Origin: Pycnococcus provasolii
Taxonomy: Eukaryota > Chlorophyta > Pseudoscourfieldiophyceae > Pseudoscourfieldiales > Pycnococcaceae
Length of the DNA stretch: 64,000 nt
Reading direction: 5' to 3'
Assembly: GCA_938743325.2 (NCBI GenBank)
Contig: OW568867.1
Coordinates: forward strand, 62,001-126,000
Within the stretch, counting starts at the first letter, position 1. Every line of letters starts with the position of its first letter. The notes beneath the pieces were generated by a model. That model worked only from the letters and a program-made list of their open reading frames with translations. It was not told where the DNA came from and did no database searches. The translations under genes were made by a program, and so were the position numbers. Of the stretch, positions 37,428-47,305 are shown piece after piece.

Positions 37428-38714
37428 TTAAACGCGTTCGTCCGTCGCAGCCGTAAGGATTGCCTGAACGTCGTCGTCGCTGAGCAGGTCGCCGTCATCA
37501 ATCCTTTGAACTGCGCGTAGGTCGGCGTTCCAGTGCGCCTCATCTCTTGACCCAGTCAGAGTGACCATTCCAAGCTGGCGAGCAAACGCAATCAAGGTTG
37601 CGGCTGGCGTTTCGCCGCGACGTGCCGCAATTGGCTGCATGGTTTCATGCTTAAGTATACGCGAATTAGCAGTCAGGAGCGAAAATGCCTGGTAAGTGGG
37701 CGCGGTGCCATCGTCATGCTTGCACACGTCGCTTGCGAGCATGTTTCGCATCTCCTCGTCGAAACGGGTTGTCGCGTAGCATCGATTCTGAACGACGTGT
37801 GGCTTGACGACGGCTTTTTCGCAAAGTTCGAGCACGTGCTGTGGCAGAACGTTGCTCAGGCCGATGCGCAGCACGTATCCCGACTGGTACAAGTCTTCCA
37901 TAGCTCTGTAAATGCGCCAGTCCTCGTCGCTAAGTGGCACTTTCCACTCCGTCAATCCGTGTATGAGGTAAGCGTCGAGAGGCCGTCCACGCCAGTTCGA
38001 CGCGTCGTTGCCTTGCTCTTCCTCCGCAAGGCCAAGGTGCGCCATGGTTGACCAGAACGACGCCTTCACGCGTTCCTCCGCGGACGCGGTTTCGTCGTAT
38101 GGCTCAGTGCCTCGTGCGTGCCCGTTCATCGGCGTGTATTTTGACTGCAAGTATACGGCAGTTTTAGTCGCAGGCAGGCTTTGCACCGCACGTCCGACGG
38201 CATCTTCTCGGTAGTGTTTCCTTTGGTTCGCTGTATCGATACCTTGGAATTTTCCCGGTTGCAATGCGCGCCTGACGAGCGAGTATGTCTCTGCCTGCTT
38301 CCACGCCGTTCCGTAGATGAGCCACGGCATGTTCGGTTTTAGCACGGTGGTTCTGCGGTCGACAAGCCACTTGGTTTTGCTCGCCGACGTGACGTGGTGT
38401 CTGTGTGCGACAGCACATAGTCCAATGAGCGCGGAGCATGCGAGTCCCGTGGCAATGAACCGTACGCATGCGACGGCGATGCGCGCGGGTGACGACCTCG
38501 AGGCGTTGTGGTTCCCCAAATACAAGGCGGATTTGGGTCGGTGATGTTTCTGCCTTAACATCATATTCACGATGGAGAAGTTTTCCAACCCCCCCGCACC
38601 ACTACTTCGCGAGTTCTTCGACGACGACGACGACGACGACGAGGAGGAGGAGGAGGAGGCGAGCGGAACGGACGGAGTGGTGGTTCCCTTAATAAGGACG
38701 CTGGACACGAGCAT
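37428..38714 (-). CDS. Aldo/keto reductase with N-terminal membrane segment
   Basis: The 428-residue protein carries an aldo/keto reductase barrel from about residue 125. Catalytic positions are visible: Asp in FQGIDTANQRKHY (about 160), Tyr in the same motif shifted by an insertion (about 168), Lys in AVYLQSKYTP (about 192) and His in LDAYLIHGLTE. The C-terminal NADPH region reads AATLIAFARQLGMVTLTGSRD. One hydrophobic helix (about 77-104, RFIATGLACSALIGLCAVA) precedes the barrel and may anchor it or belong to a targeting signal. The first 45 residues include a Ser run encoded by TCG repeats; a start at the MM about 50 residues downstream is possible. The substrate is unknown. Confidence 0.78.
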   Translation of the reverse strand: MLVSSVLIKGTTTPSVPLASSSSSSSSSSSSSKNSRSSGAGGLENFSIVNMMLRQKHHRPKSALYLGNHNASRSSPARIAVACVRFIATGLACSALIGLCAVAHRHHVTSASKTKWLVDRRTTVLKPNMPWLIYGTAWKQAETYSLVRRALQPGKFQGIDTANQRKHYREDAVGRAVQSLPATKTAVYLQSKYTPMNGHARGTEPYDETASAEERVKASFWSTMAHLGLAEEEQGNDASNWRGRPLDAYLIHGLTEWKVPLSDEDWRIYRAMEDLYQSGYVLRIGLSNVLPQHVLELCEKAVVKPHVVQNRCYATTRFDEEMRNMLASDVCKHDDGTAPTYQAFSLLTANSRILKHETMQPIAARRGETPAATLIAFARQLGMVTLTGSRDEAHWNADLRAVQRIDDGDLLSDDDVQAILTAATDERV

Positions 38715-39078
38715 GTAAGCCGAGAATGCGAATGGCCAAGGGAGGGCACGAAGGGGGGAACGAGAACCCGAATGCAAGGATGGCGTAACCCTAACCCTAA
38801 TACCAGAACCCGAATACCCTAACCCTACTCCTAACCCTAGCCCTAACCCCGCATGCCTGGACTGTGCAAGGGAAGTGTGTGCGCCTGGAGCGAGCGAGTG
38901 ATTGGCTGCTGTTGTCTCTGTGGAAGTTCCCCTTGCCCTCTCCCTCCCCTCCGGACAAATGCGTGCTTCATTCTCACGCCCTTTCTCACTCTCTCGGCGG
39001 ACATCTGGGAGCGGCCTGGCACCTGGCGTTCGTTTGCGTTTGCACTTCTCGCCTCTCCTTCCCTACCCGTAGTCTAGG
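38715..39078. promoter_or_regulatory. Divergent promoter gap with telomere-like array
   Basis: 364 bp between the aldo/keto reductase and the plastid-protein gene. The telomere-like array at 38786-38850 is 72 bases from the first start codon and about 230 from the other. GTAGTCTAGG occurs just before the ATG at 39079. Confidence 0.5.
38786..38850. repeat. Interstitial telomere-like repeat
   Basis: Degenerate CCCTAA units (TAACCCTAACCCTAATACC..., then CCCTAACCCTACTCCTAACCC in pieces) in the shared upstream region of two divergent genes. Confidence 0.85.
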
Positions 39079-39621
39079 ATGACAAGAGTGACAATGTCTC
39101 AGAATCTTGCAGGTAGGTGTCATCAGGTGTCATCTAGGTGTCATTCACGTCCGGTCTCGGCCACTCGCACTCGACTTTGTTCGTCAGGACAAAAGACATA
39201 TCAGCGTCTGCAGACAACTCGTGTGCTTGCGTCGTCCAACGATAGCGAGCAGGAATCGTCCAAGGAGATCCTTGACGCGTTCTTTCTTGGAAAAGCTGTC
39301 GCGGAGACCATCTCAGAGAGGATCGGAGACACCATCGGCGAAGTGCTCGCAGAAGTCGCGCGCACGGATGCGGAGAGAAGGAGGTTCGTCAGAGAAATAC
39401 AGGAGGAAGTGCAGGCGCGGGCACGAGGAGAACTCATGGACTCTGTCGAGGCAACTGCACCTCCTCCGCCGCCGCCGCCAACAACACCACAATCTCCACC
39501 ACCACCAGCAACAGCAGCAGCACCACCAGCCGAGGACTTGAAGTCAGTTGCGGCGCGTGCACGCGGCGAACTCAACGACGCAACGGAGGCCAAATCATCG
39601 AAAGACGATGGTGAAGAGTAA
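39079..39621 (+). CDS. Probable plastid protein of unknown function
   Basis: The 180-residue protein has a transit-peptide-like N-terminus of about 50 residues (Ser, Arg, Thr, Gln, Cys-rich, few acids). A helical core follows with KEILDAFFLGKAVAETISERIG, DTIGEVLAEVARTDAERRR and FVREIQEEVQARARGELM. This core resembles uncharacterised chloroplast proteins of plants from memory only. A poly-Pro/Ala linker follows, then a second short copy of the ARARGEL motif (VAARARGELNDATEAK). ATG 39079 and ATG 39094 are both possible. Short direct repeats (AGGTGTCATC, three copies) fall in the targeting region near 39114-39150 and might hide a small intron. Confidence 0.55.
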   Translation: MTRVTMSQNLAGRCHQVSSRCHSRPVSATRTRLCSSGQKTYQRLQTTRVLASSNDSEQESSKEILDAFFLGKAVAETISERIGDTIGEVLAEVARTDAERRRFVREIQEEVQARARGELMDSVEATAPPPPPPPTTPQSPPPPATAAAPPAEDLKSVAARARGELNDATEAKSSKDDGEE

Positions 39622-39895
39622 AACAATTACTTTGTCCATTGATCGTACACTCACACCACTCACTTTCACCCCTCACGCCCATTCCATGGCGCTATGCACC
39701 AGCGCGTTTGTAGACGGCGCCACCACGGTGATTTCGTACCTACGAGCCAGCGAGAAAATTTTCCGATTTCATTACTCTTAGTAGGGGATCCATCATAGCC
39801 TGGCAGAGCCGAGTACAAGCGGGTCCCGCCCCCCGCCCAACCCCCGCCCAACATTCGTGGCCTGCTTTGGCGCAGCAGGCCAGGAGCACCGCGCC

Positions 39896-42367
39896 ATGGA
39901 CAATCACGGCGGCGGTGGTATGAATGGTGGTAGTAACCATAACCACGGCAACGGCGGTCATCGCAATCCGTGGGCCGCGCCGTACGCATCGGTGCACGAC
40001 GCAACGGGAAACTCGCAATACGCACTGCCTCACCATCCGTTCGCCGCTTCACACCGATCGATGTCGATGCCCGCGCAGCACACGCACTACAGCCAACACC
40101 ACAACGGCTCGCTGCACGCGATGACGCAGCCGCACGATATCACAGCGGCGTACAACGCGAGCGACCTCGAAGGACTCGCGCTCGTGCCGCTCAGCGGAAA
40201 CGCCGCCAACGCCAACCGGCAGACGACGACGACGACGACGACGCCGGCATACCCGCCTCAGCATCAGCAGACGAACCACAACCAGTACTATGCACACAGG
40301 GCGGACGACCAGAGCAGGTACCCCAACCTCACCAGGGCGTGGTCCGCAAGAGCCGAGCCATACCACCAACAGCAGCACAGCCACCAACCGACGTACCCGC
40401 CGCATTACCCGCCGCCGCCGCTGCGACCTGAAACGTGGTATGATCCACCACCGCGGCCGCAGCCACAGCCGCTACCGCAACCACAACCAACGCAACCAAC
40501 GCAACCAACGCCACAGCCACTACCAGCACCGAGAGTGCAGCAAACAGTCCAGCGATCGCAATCAGCATTTAATCAGCCGCCTGTGGGACGACCTCCGCAG
40601 GCATCGGCATCAACGGCAACTGCGTTCGCACCTGGTTCCGACGCCGCATACATACAGCAATGTATACACAGCCTTCGCGTGGTTGATCTGAGCAGCATCT
40701 GCGAGAAGCTAGGTCGGCCCAAGTCTGGAAATAAAGCGGAACTGCAACACCGAATTGTGGCATACCTGCGGAGTCCTAGCCTGACCAAGGAGCGACTGGC
40801 GGAGGTGCGCCGAATTGTCTCACAAATTGGTCGAAATCCTCCGTATAATTCGCACTCAGAGCAAATACAATCAAATGGACACACAGTGACGGACGTGGAT
40901 GTCTGCCCGGTTTGCAGATTGGAGCCAAACAAACTCCGTGGGGAATCGATGCTCACCTGCCGCGTCTGCGGAACGCGCGAGTGCACGAAATGCGCGGGCG
41001 ATCCGACGCCCGACAGCAAGCGTGCTTTGGCGGATCCGGCAAAATTTGCTTGCGGACCGTGCCGAGTATCCGAGGATCCGTGGCTGCCCCTCATCACACC
41101 AGCGGCAAGCTGCCGGGAGGCCAGCCTTCTAGGTGTCAAGACGCTTGCCCTGCCACCATTCACGAGCGGCGAACTTGCTCCGAGCGGGGCGAGGTACTGC
41201 AAGGCGCGTGTGGAATTCAAGATCAGCGAAGCACTGTGGAGTCGCCTGATTAGCCCAGATGCGGCCCGCACCCCCAGTGCTCCCAACCGCGTGCTCTGCG
41301 TGCGAATTTCTAGCGCGCTGCGCAATGACAAGGTGCCTAGGTGCTACTGGCCTAGGCACGTGATCATCAAAGTCAACGGGCAACAGTGGACGAGCGCACG
41401 GCTAATGCCTCGAAATGCCAACGCACCACTCGGCGCAAAATCAAACGACGAGCCGATCGTTCTCGTGGGCAATACAGGACCGGGAATCGTTTCCGACTCA
41501 GCCGAGACATTCTCAAGCTCCTCTGAGACGAATGTTGTGCCCGCAAAACACGTGCTCAAGCAGGGTATCAACATCGTTGAGATGTTTGGCGCTTTTGACC
41601 GGGGCAACGTTCCCGAGCACGCGTACGGTGCCGCGCCAGGTGGCAACGCTTTCCAGCTCGTCGTACAGCTTGTGAACGCCGCAACATTCGACGACATCAT
41701 AAAAGGGTGTCGTGCCGATGAGACGAAAGACGAGGCTGTCGCACGCGCCAAGCGCAGCTTCGTCGGTGGTGACGATGACGATGACGATGACTTGATGGTG
41801 CTGAGCTCGAAACTTCCGCTGAAGTGCCCACTAACGGGTAAGTATGCGGGCGTTCCCGCGCGCACTGTGAAGTGCCGTCACCTTGCCGTATTTGACCGCG
41901 ACACATTCCTGCTGATGGAGAGGAGAGCACGCAAGTGGAAGTGCCCAATATGCACCAACGCCGTGAAACTCTGCGAAGTGTTCGTCGATGGTTACGCGAG
42001 TCACGTACTTGAAGAGCTGAAACGGCTTGGGGAGGAAGATGCGGAAGTTGAGGTTGACCCCAATGGATTCTGGCGCTATGGCGGCGAGAAAAACAAGTGG
42101 CGACCCATCGTCTACTCGGGGACCGCTGTTGATGATAGGGATCAAAGGAATGACAAAGCTGATGCTGAACAAAACAATGTTGAGAGCACGGTAGCGCAGC
42201 CGTCGGCACCACCTCAACCATCAGCTCAGCCAACCGAACCGAAGATGGAGCACACAGCTAATCATGCGAGTATTCCTGAAGCTTTAAGTCCTTCATATTC
42301 TCCTTCCTATTCCGACGGAGGTCCGCCACCGGGAGTGGAGGTGATTGACCTTATTGATAGTGATTGA
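39896..42367 (+). CDS. SIZ1: SIZ1/PIAS-type SUMO E3 ligase
   Basis: The 823-residue protein has a low-complexity His/Asn/Gln/Pro-rich N-terminus of about 245 residues. A SAP domain (about 250-295, SICEKLGRPKSGNKAELQHR) and a PHD-like zinc finger (about 336-390, DVCPVCRLEPNK, TCRVCG, CTKCAG, CGPCR) follow. A PINIT-like region comes next, then an SP-RING (about 644-690, LKCPLTGKYAGVPARTVKC, HLAVFDRDTF, KWKCPICTN). The C-terminus is a SUMO-interaction motif, VEVIDLIDSD. The PHD finger is typical of plant SIZ1 rather than animal PIAS. The enzyme transfers SUMO from the E2 to nuclear targets. The poly-Asp DDDLMVL before the SP-RING may be a second SUMO-binding motif. ATG 39896 (MDNHGGGG) is used. 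Confidence 0.88.
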   Translation: MDNHGGGGMNGGSNHNHGNGGHRNPWAAPYASVHDATGNSQYALPHHPFAASHRSMSMPAQHTHYSQHHNGSLHAMTQPHDITAAYNASDLEGLALVPLSGNAANANRQTTTTTTTPAYPPQHQQTNHNQYYAHRADDQSRYPNLTRAWSARAEPYHQQQHSHQPTYPPHYPPPPLRPETWYDPPPRPQPQPLPQPQPTQPTQPTPQPLPAPRVQQTVQRSQSAFNQPPVGRPPQASASTATAFAPGSDAAYIQQCIHSLRVVDLSSICEKLGRPKSGNKAELQHRIVAYLRSPSLTKERLAEVRRIVSQIGRNPPYNSHSEQIQSNGHTVTDVDVCPVCRLEPNKLRGESMLTCRVCGTRECTKCAGDPTPDSKRALADPAKFACGPCRVSEDPWLPLITPAASCREASLLGVKTLALPPFTSGELAPSGARYCKARVEFKISEALWSRLISPDAARTPSAPNRVLCVRISSALRNDKVPRCYWPRHVIIKVNGQQWTSARLMPRNANAPLGAKSNDEPIVLVGNTGPGIVSDSAETFSSSSETNVVPAKHVLKQGINIVEMFGAFDRGNVPEHAYGAAPGGNAFQLVVQLVNAATFDDIIKGCRADETKDEAVARAKRSFVGGDDDDDDDLMVLSSKLPLKCPLTGKYAGVPARTVKCRHLAVFDRDTFLLMERRARKWKCPICTNAVKLCEVFVDGYASHVLEELKRLGEEDAEVEVDPNGFWRYGGEKNKWRPIVYSGTAVDDRDQRNDKADAEQNNVESTVAQPSAPPQPSAQPTEPKMEHTANHASIPEALSPSYSPSYSDGGPPPGVEVIDLIDSD

Positions 42368-42408
42368 CTGTGATTCACGATGTAAGAATTTGTTGTTCAA
42401 TTTATACT

Positions 42409-45387
42409 TCATTCTTGGACCACTCTACGAATTTCTCGTAGGATACGCATGCGCTCGAGCTCCTCGTCCGTCAGAAGCATGCCCGCACTCGCCTTCGCCT
42501 CCAACGCTGCCAGCTCTTCCTCCGTAGACGGAGGCTCGGCGGCTTGAAGGTCGCGCATGCGCTCGAGCTCCTCGTCCGTCAGAAGCAAGCCCGCACTCGC
42601 CTTCGCCTCCAATGCTGCCAGCTCTTCCTCCGCAGACGGAGGCTCGGCGGCTTGAAGGTCGCGCATGCGCTCGAGCTCCTCGTCTGTCAGGAGCATGCCC
42701 GCACTCGCCTTCGCCTCCAACGCTGCCAGCTCTTCCTCCGTAGACGGAGGCTCGGCGGCTTGAAGGTCGCGCATGCGCTCGAGCTCCTCGTCTGTCAGAA
42801 GCAAGCCCGCACTCGCCTTCGCCTCCAACGCCGCCAGCTCTTCCTCCGCAGATGGAGGCTCGGCGGCTTGAAGGTCGCGCATGCGCTCGAGCTCCTCGTC
42901 TGTCAAGAGCATTCCCGCACTCGCCTTCGCCTCCAACGCTGCCAGCTCTTCCTCCGCAGACGGAGGCTCGGCGGCTTGAAGGTCGCGCATGCGCTCGAGC
43001 TCCTCGTCTGTCAGAAGCAAGCCCGCACTCGCCTTCGCCTCCAACGCCGCCAGCTCTTCCTCCGCAGATGGAGGCTCGGCGGCTTGAAGGTCGCGCATGC
43101 GCTCGAGCTCCTCGTCTGTCAAGAGCATTCCCGCACTCGCCTTCGCCTCCAACGCTGCCAGCTCTTCCTCCGCAGACGGAGGCTCGGCCGCTTGAAGGTC
43201 GCGCATGCGCTCGAGCTCCTCGTCTGTCAAGAGCATTCCCGCACTCGCCTTCGCCTCTAATGCTGCTAGCTCTTCCTCCGTAGACGGAGGCTCGGCCGCT
43301 TGAAGGTCGCGCATGCGCTCGAGCTCCTCGTCTGTCAAGAGCATTCCCGCACTCGCCTTCGCCTCTAATGCTGCTAGCTCTTCCTCCGCAGACGGCAGCT
43401 CGTCTTCCGCTACATCCTCACCCATCACCGTATCGTCCTGCGCTGGAGGTGGGGCAGCGGCGGCAGCAGCAGGCGCCGCTGCTCCACCAGAGCTAGCCCC
43501 GCCGCTGCCACCATATAACTTGTTTTGGATTTTCTCAAGCTCATCCGGATCCACGTGGCGCTGCAGCAATCCAACCTCACGTCGCATCATCGTCTCCTCT
43601 CTTCGCATCTCTGCCACTCTCTCGCGAAGTTCCTCACGCTCACCCGTCAGGCGATCAACCTTTGCCTTTTCGCTTGTCAGTGCACGTTCCGCTCTATCGC
43701 GTGCCTGCTCAATTGCTGCCAGCTCGCGGCGCTGGTCCTCCGCGGCATATTCTGAATGTCGCTGCATCTTTTTAATCTCTTCGCGCAGCTCCTGGCGCTC
43801 CTTCGCGAATGCCGCCTCTTTGTCTGCCATCACTTTGGCGTAGTGCACATCCTTCGCCGCCTCGGCGTCACGGACCATGCGATCCGCCCGTCTTCGCCAT
43901 TCGCCCTCCACGTGCCGCACGGCAGCATTCTTCACCTTTTGTGCCGCATCATCCGCGCCGCGAAGTCCAGTGGTGAGCGTAGTAACGAGTCCACCCAGCA
44001 GCTCGATGAGCGCGAGCGAATCCTCGCGTCCGCGTGGCCACAACCTCGCCGCATACTCTGCAAGTTGCACAACATCGCGGCGCGCCACGGGTGACGCCTT
44101 CACGAAAGCACCCTCAGGATAAGAGCTGGAGCGAACGTCGTCATACCCCACTCCCGCTACTGCCACAGGGCCGCCGCCATGGTCCAGCGCAGCGCGAGCT
44201 CGCTTTGAGCCGCTCGCGTGGGGCCATCCGCCGGCGGTCGGCGTATCTCCGACGTGACACTCGAGCGATGCGAAATGTAGGCGATCCCAATCATCCTGCA
44301 GGCTAGTCGGCACCTGCATAGATCTGAGCGCCTCACCGTACACGTGTGCACCGAACGATGGCGCGTCGCCATCCGTCGTACTTGGTGCGAAGCTCGCACT
44401 CGGCGCAGGCTGCGCGCCGTCGCCCGAAACCATAGACACGGGTGCCACCACATTGCGATGCCTATCGTGATGAGCCCTTAGACGAACGTCGAGGTGCATA
44501 TACAGCCACGGGCCACCCACCCCACCGGGTGCTGACGCCGAGGCGCCGGCGCCGGCGGCTGTTCGTGCGCCAAGCGCGCGCTGGATCTGCTCGTCGTTGA
44601 AGAAGTAGCGCGTCCAAGCGACAGGCGCCGCCTGTATGCCCACATCGGCGCGGGCGGGCTCCGCCGGCGCGCTCGGAGTCTGCTTGGGCAGCATACCCCG
44701 CCGACCTGCCGCGACGTTCTCTGCGGCAATGTTCAGTCTCGTCATTCTTGCCGCCGCCTGAGCGTCCGTCGCTACGCGCTGGCTCAGAAGCTTCGCCGAA
44801 TAAGGCCTTGGCTTTGGCGCCGTACCCAGCGGTGCCGCGGCGGCATCCGAGAACCCTGCCGAACCTCTCACCGCCGCGGCTGTCACGGCCTGTTCGTGAG
44901 GTAGCAGCGCCCGTCCGCTGTCCGGCTTACTTCCTGCCGTTGCACTTCTGAGCCTGATGGCCCTCGCCGAGTGCGCGATCGCCGACGGCGTGGTTGGCAC
45001 ACAGCTCCTTGGCCGCGTGTGTCCTGAGACTGCGCTTCCGTACAGCCTCTGGTATCTTCCAGGCGGCAGCGCGGACAGCGGCACGGCGCTCTGCGGCCTT
45101 GGCTTGAGTGTGCGTGTTCCCACGTCGTCTTCGTGCTCCGCGAGTCCAGAGAGGCGAGCGGACGTGGTCCCAACACCACCTCCTTGCAAGTCTGCATCTC
45201 CCCCGTGCGCCGCGGTTTCGAGCGAGGGAATGCGGTGCGACGGGTGCGCCGACTGCGGCCGCGCTCGCGTGGCGTACGCCGACGCGCCTTCGGCGTACTT
45301 CTCGAGGTCCGCCATATCCGCGTCGTCGCCTTGCGGGTCGTCGTCGTCGAGCATGGCGAGGAGCGGGTCGGAGCCTTGGTCGGACAT
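42409..45387 (-). CDS. Coiled-coil protein with nine 36-residue tandem repeats
   Basis: The 992-residue protein has three parts. The N-terminal region (about 1-220) is acidic and then carries several RPQSA-like motifs (RARPQSAHPSHR, KPRPQSAVPLSA, KPRPYSAKLLSQ), common in ciliary and axonemal proteins. The middle region (about 270-640) includes an unassigned domain (WLYMHLDVRLRAHHDRHR and LHFASLECHVGD) and a long charged coiled coil. The C-terminal third consists of nine near-identical 36-residue units of the form EEELAALEAKASAG(M/L)LL plus DEELERMRDLQAAEPPS(A/T). The repeats would form charged helix pairs. A ciliary role is inference from the motif only. It is divergent from the gene at 45956. 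Confidence 0.65.
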   Translation of the reverse strand: MSDQGSDPLLAMLDDDDPQGDDADMADLEKYAEGASAYATRARPQSAHPSHRIPSLETAAHGGDADLQGGGVGTTSARLSGLAEHEDDVGTRTLKPRPQSAVPLSALPPGRYQRLYGSAVSGHTRPRSCVPTTPSAIAHSARAIRLRSATAGSKPDSGRALLPHEQAVTAAAVRGSAGFSDAAAAPLGTAPKPRPYSAKLLSQRVATDAQAAARMTRLNIAAENVAAGRRGMLPKQTPSAPAEPARADVGIQAAPVAWTRYFFNDEQIQRALGARTAAGAGASASAPGGVGGPWLYMHLDVRLRAHHDRHRNVVAPVSMVSGDGAQPAPSASFAPSTTDGDAPSFGAHVYGEALRSMQVPTSLQDDWDRLHFASLECHVGDTPTAGGWPHASGSKRARAALDHGGGPVAVAGVGYDDVRSSSYPEGAFVKASPVARRDVVQLAEYAARLWPRGREDSLALIELLGGLVTTLTTGLRGADDAAQKVKNAAVRHVEGEWRRRADRMVRDAEAAKDVHYAKVMADKEAAFAKERQELREEIKKMQRHSEYAAEDQRRELAAIEQARDRAERALTSEKAKVDRLTGEREELRERVAEMRREETMMRREVGLLQRHVDPDELEKIQNKLYGGSGGASSGGAAAPAAAAAAPPPAQDDTVMGEDVAEDELPSAEEELAALEAKASAGMLLTDEELERMRDLQAAEPPSTEEELAALEAKASAGMLLTDEELERMRDLQAAEPPSAEEELAALEAKASAGMLLTDEELERMRDLQAAEPPSAEEELAALEAKASAGLLLTDEELERMRDLQAAEPPSAEEELAALEAKASAGMLLTDEELERMRDLQAAEPPSAEEELAALEAKASAGLLLTDEELERMRDLQAAEPPSTEEELAALEAKASAGMLLTDEELERMRDLQAAEPPSAEEELAALEAKASAGLLLTDEELERMRDLQAAEPPSTEEELAALEAKASAGMLLTDEELERMRILREIRRVVQE
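42432..43398. repeat. Coding minisatellite, nine units of 108 bp
   Basis: Nine tandem units, each 108 bp and all in frame, differ at only a handful of sites. Variants M or L and A or T alternate in a partly paired 216-bp pattern, which suggests recent expansion by unequal exchange. The array is a likely length polymorphism. Confidence 0.95.
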
Positions 45388-45955
45388 GGTCGGTCGACCT
45401 CCTGTGCGACAGAAGCGAAAGGCAAAACGGGCACGGTCAAACTTTGGGTCCCGAGGCGCGCGGAGTGATGAGGAGGTGACCGTTGGTTTGGTGGGATCCG
45501 CACAACGAACGGATCCCCCAGAAGACACTCCTCACCACTGGCAACTACCTTATGAGTAGCGTTCCGAAGCATGGTCAATCAAGCGAGCTCTCCTCTCGTT
45601 GGCCAGCGTCGTCTTTCTCCCAGTTGCTAATGATCGACAAGTACGACAAGTACGACGACGTTGAAGACGACGGGGAAGACGACGGCGTTGAAGACGACTC
45701 CATGGTCAGGTCCCTGAGGGCGAGGTAGTTGCTCAAGAGCCTCCCCCTCCTCTCTGGTTTGGTTTTGATTTTGAACTCACAAACGTTTGTCGGCAAACAA
45801 CCTCCATTGGCCATTGCACTCGCACGCGCACTCGCACCTTTGTGCTACTTTGTCGTCGCTTCTTGGGCACAATAGTCTAAGCTGGAACGTTTCCTTTATT
45901 GTGCACGCACTTATCTACGTTTGTGATCTTAACGAACGAAGTGCAGAGAGACCAC
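45388..45955. promoter_or_regulatory. Divergent promoter gap between two unknown genes
   Basis: 568 bp shared by the repeat-protein gene and the gene starting at 45956. It contains a GAC-rich imperfect repeat near 45645-45700. No telomere-like array is present here. No other gene is seen. Confidence 0.45.
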
Positions 45956-47230
45956 ATGGCGCGCGTGTTCAGCCCCGCGTTCAAACCGCCTCCGCCCGCG
46001 TCCGTGCGAGAAGCGTGGGGAGTCGCGGAACAGGCACAGGGGGACGCACACGATACGCTAGCAAGCATGACGGCACCTAGGCCGTCCACCGCGCCGCCGC
46101 CGTGGGCGACGGCGATAGACACGGACGCCGCGGCCAACCAGAACGCAACTTCACGGAGGGAAAGCAGGCGAGGTGCCGTGCCGAACGCGCCGAACAACGC
46201 GTGGGCTACAAACCGCAACCCGATCCTCATTGGCGTGCAGGCAACCCCGGAGGAACCCGCGGCGCTCGTAGGTGCAGAACACAGAATCAGCCGCGGAAGC
46301 GCGCCGTACACGTGGGCGAGCCGACGCGACCCAATCCTGGATGGCGACGACAAGTATGGTGCAGTGCGGTACGGCGTGAAGCGCGTCGAACACACCGTCC
46401 GCGCCCCAGGACCCGTGGGCAAGGCGGCTCCGCGGCCACCGCCGAACATGGCTGGCCTGCCCTCCGGAGCGCGGTGGGGTGGGAGGCAGCAGCCTGCGCT
46501 AGGCGCGGGTTCTGCGAGGCCGCAGGACGAGATGTACGAAGACGTGTCGCGGAGGCACAAAACCTTCACGGCGAACAGTCATATTCTGCAGACGGTGCAC
46601 GACCGCGACGTGCTCGGCCAAGCGGGGTACCACGGAATTCCTGTCGACGCCAGGCTACAGGCGCAGGCGGCGAGCAGTGCCATCGCCAGGGATGCGGCAA
46701 GGCCGTACACGCCGCTGCACCTGAGAGACCACCTGCGAACGGACGGCGACGCCGTTCTGCCGCAGGAGGGTGCGGACTACGTCGTGCCTCGCCAGATGGA
46801 CGAGCACGCCATTGCGGGTGGAAAGCCGCACGAAGACCACCTCGTGGGCGCGGCGTCCCTCGTCAACGCCACCGTGCGCGACATGAGGATTCCCAACCGC
46901 AGAGGAGTGGGCCCGCCGAGGAACGAGGTGGGCGTTGTGGTGACGTCCAAGCGCATTTGGGGCGACGTCGACGAAGACTTCCGCCCACGTGGGCGTGACC
47001 ACCACCCGGAGTGCTTGCCTACGTCGGACTTCGTGAACGTGGTGAACTACCGCTTCTCGGGCGGGATCTGCCCGCAGACGCGGCACACGGACGACTCGAA
47101 GCGCCGCGAGCGCCGCGCGATCGAGTCTGCGCTGTACGAGCGCGCCGCGGCTTACCACGCGGAGCGCGCGGGTCGCATCCAGGTGGCGGTGGGTGTGCGC
47201 GACGCGCTGATTGCGAGCGCGCGCAGGTAA
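45956..47230 (+). CDS. Unknown protein with repeated Trp-Ala/NPIL motifs
   Basis: The 424-residue protein, mostly without predicted globular pattern, has repeated short motifs. APNNAWATNRNPILIG and APYTWASRRDPILDG are two copies of a WA-x-xRxPIL element, and PRPSTAPPPWATA is a partial third. The C-terminal part is more conserved-looking (SKRIWGDVDEDFRPRGRDHH, DFVNVVNYRFSGGICPQT). Spaced Trp/Pro motifs of this kind occur in microtubule inner proteins of cilia, but I cannot match a family. Its divergent neighbour has RPQSA motifs, which would fit a shared ciliary role. ATG 45956 follows ACCAC; the longer frame starts from TTG. Confidence 0.6.
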   Translation: MARVFSPAFKPPPPASVREAWGVAEQAQGDAHDTLASMTAPRPSTAPPPWATAIDTDAAANQNATSRRESRRGAVPNAPNNAWATNRNPILIGVQATPEEPAALVGAEHRISRGSAPYTWASRRDPILDGDDKYGAVRYGVKRVEHTVRAPGPVGKAAPRPPPNMAGLPSGARWGGRQQPALGAGSARPQDEMYEDVSRRHKTFTANSHILQTVHDRDVLGQAGYHGIPVDARLQAQAASSAIARDAARPYTPLHLRDHLRTDGDAVLPQEGADYVVPRQMDEHAIAGGKPHEDHLVGAASLVNATVRDMRIPNRRGVGPPRNEVGVVVTSKRIWGDVDEDFRPRGRDHHPECLPTSDFVNVVNYRFSGGICPQTRHTDDSKRRERRAIESALYERAAAYHAERAGRIQVAVGVRDALIASARR

Positions 47231-47281
47231 CAAATCCCTTGCACATAAGTTTAGTCACATAAACTTTACGGGATATCCGGA

Positions 47282-47305
47282 TTAGGGTTAGGGTTAGGGT
47301 TAGGT
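47282..47305. repeat. Short TTAGGG-type array
   Basis: Four TTAGGG units in the plus orientation, 125 bases before the ATG of the short-chain dehydrogenase. The orientation is opposite to the other telomere-like arrays in the window. Confidence 0.85.

Noticed and set aside
42544-43260. 238-codon Leu/Arg repeat frame on the plus strand
   Set aside because: It is antisense to the 108-bp coding repeats; the minus-strand reading has the start, upstream coiled coil and stop.
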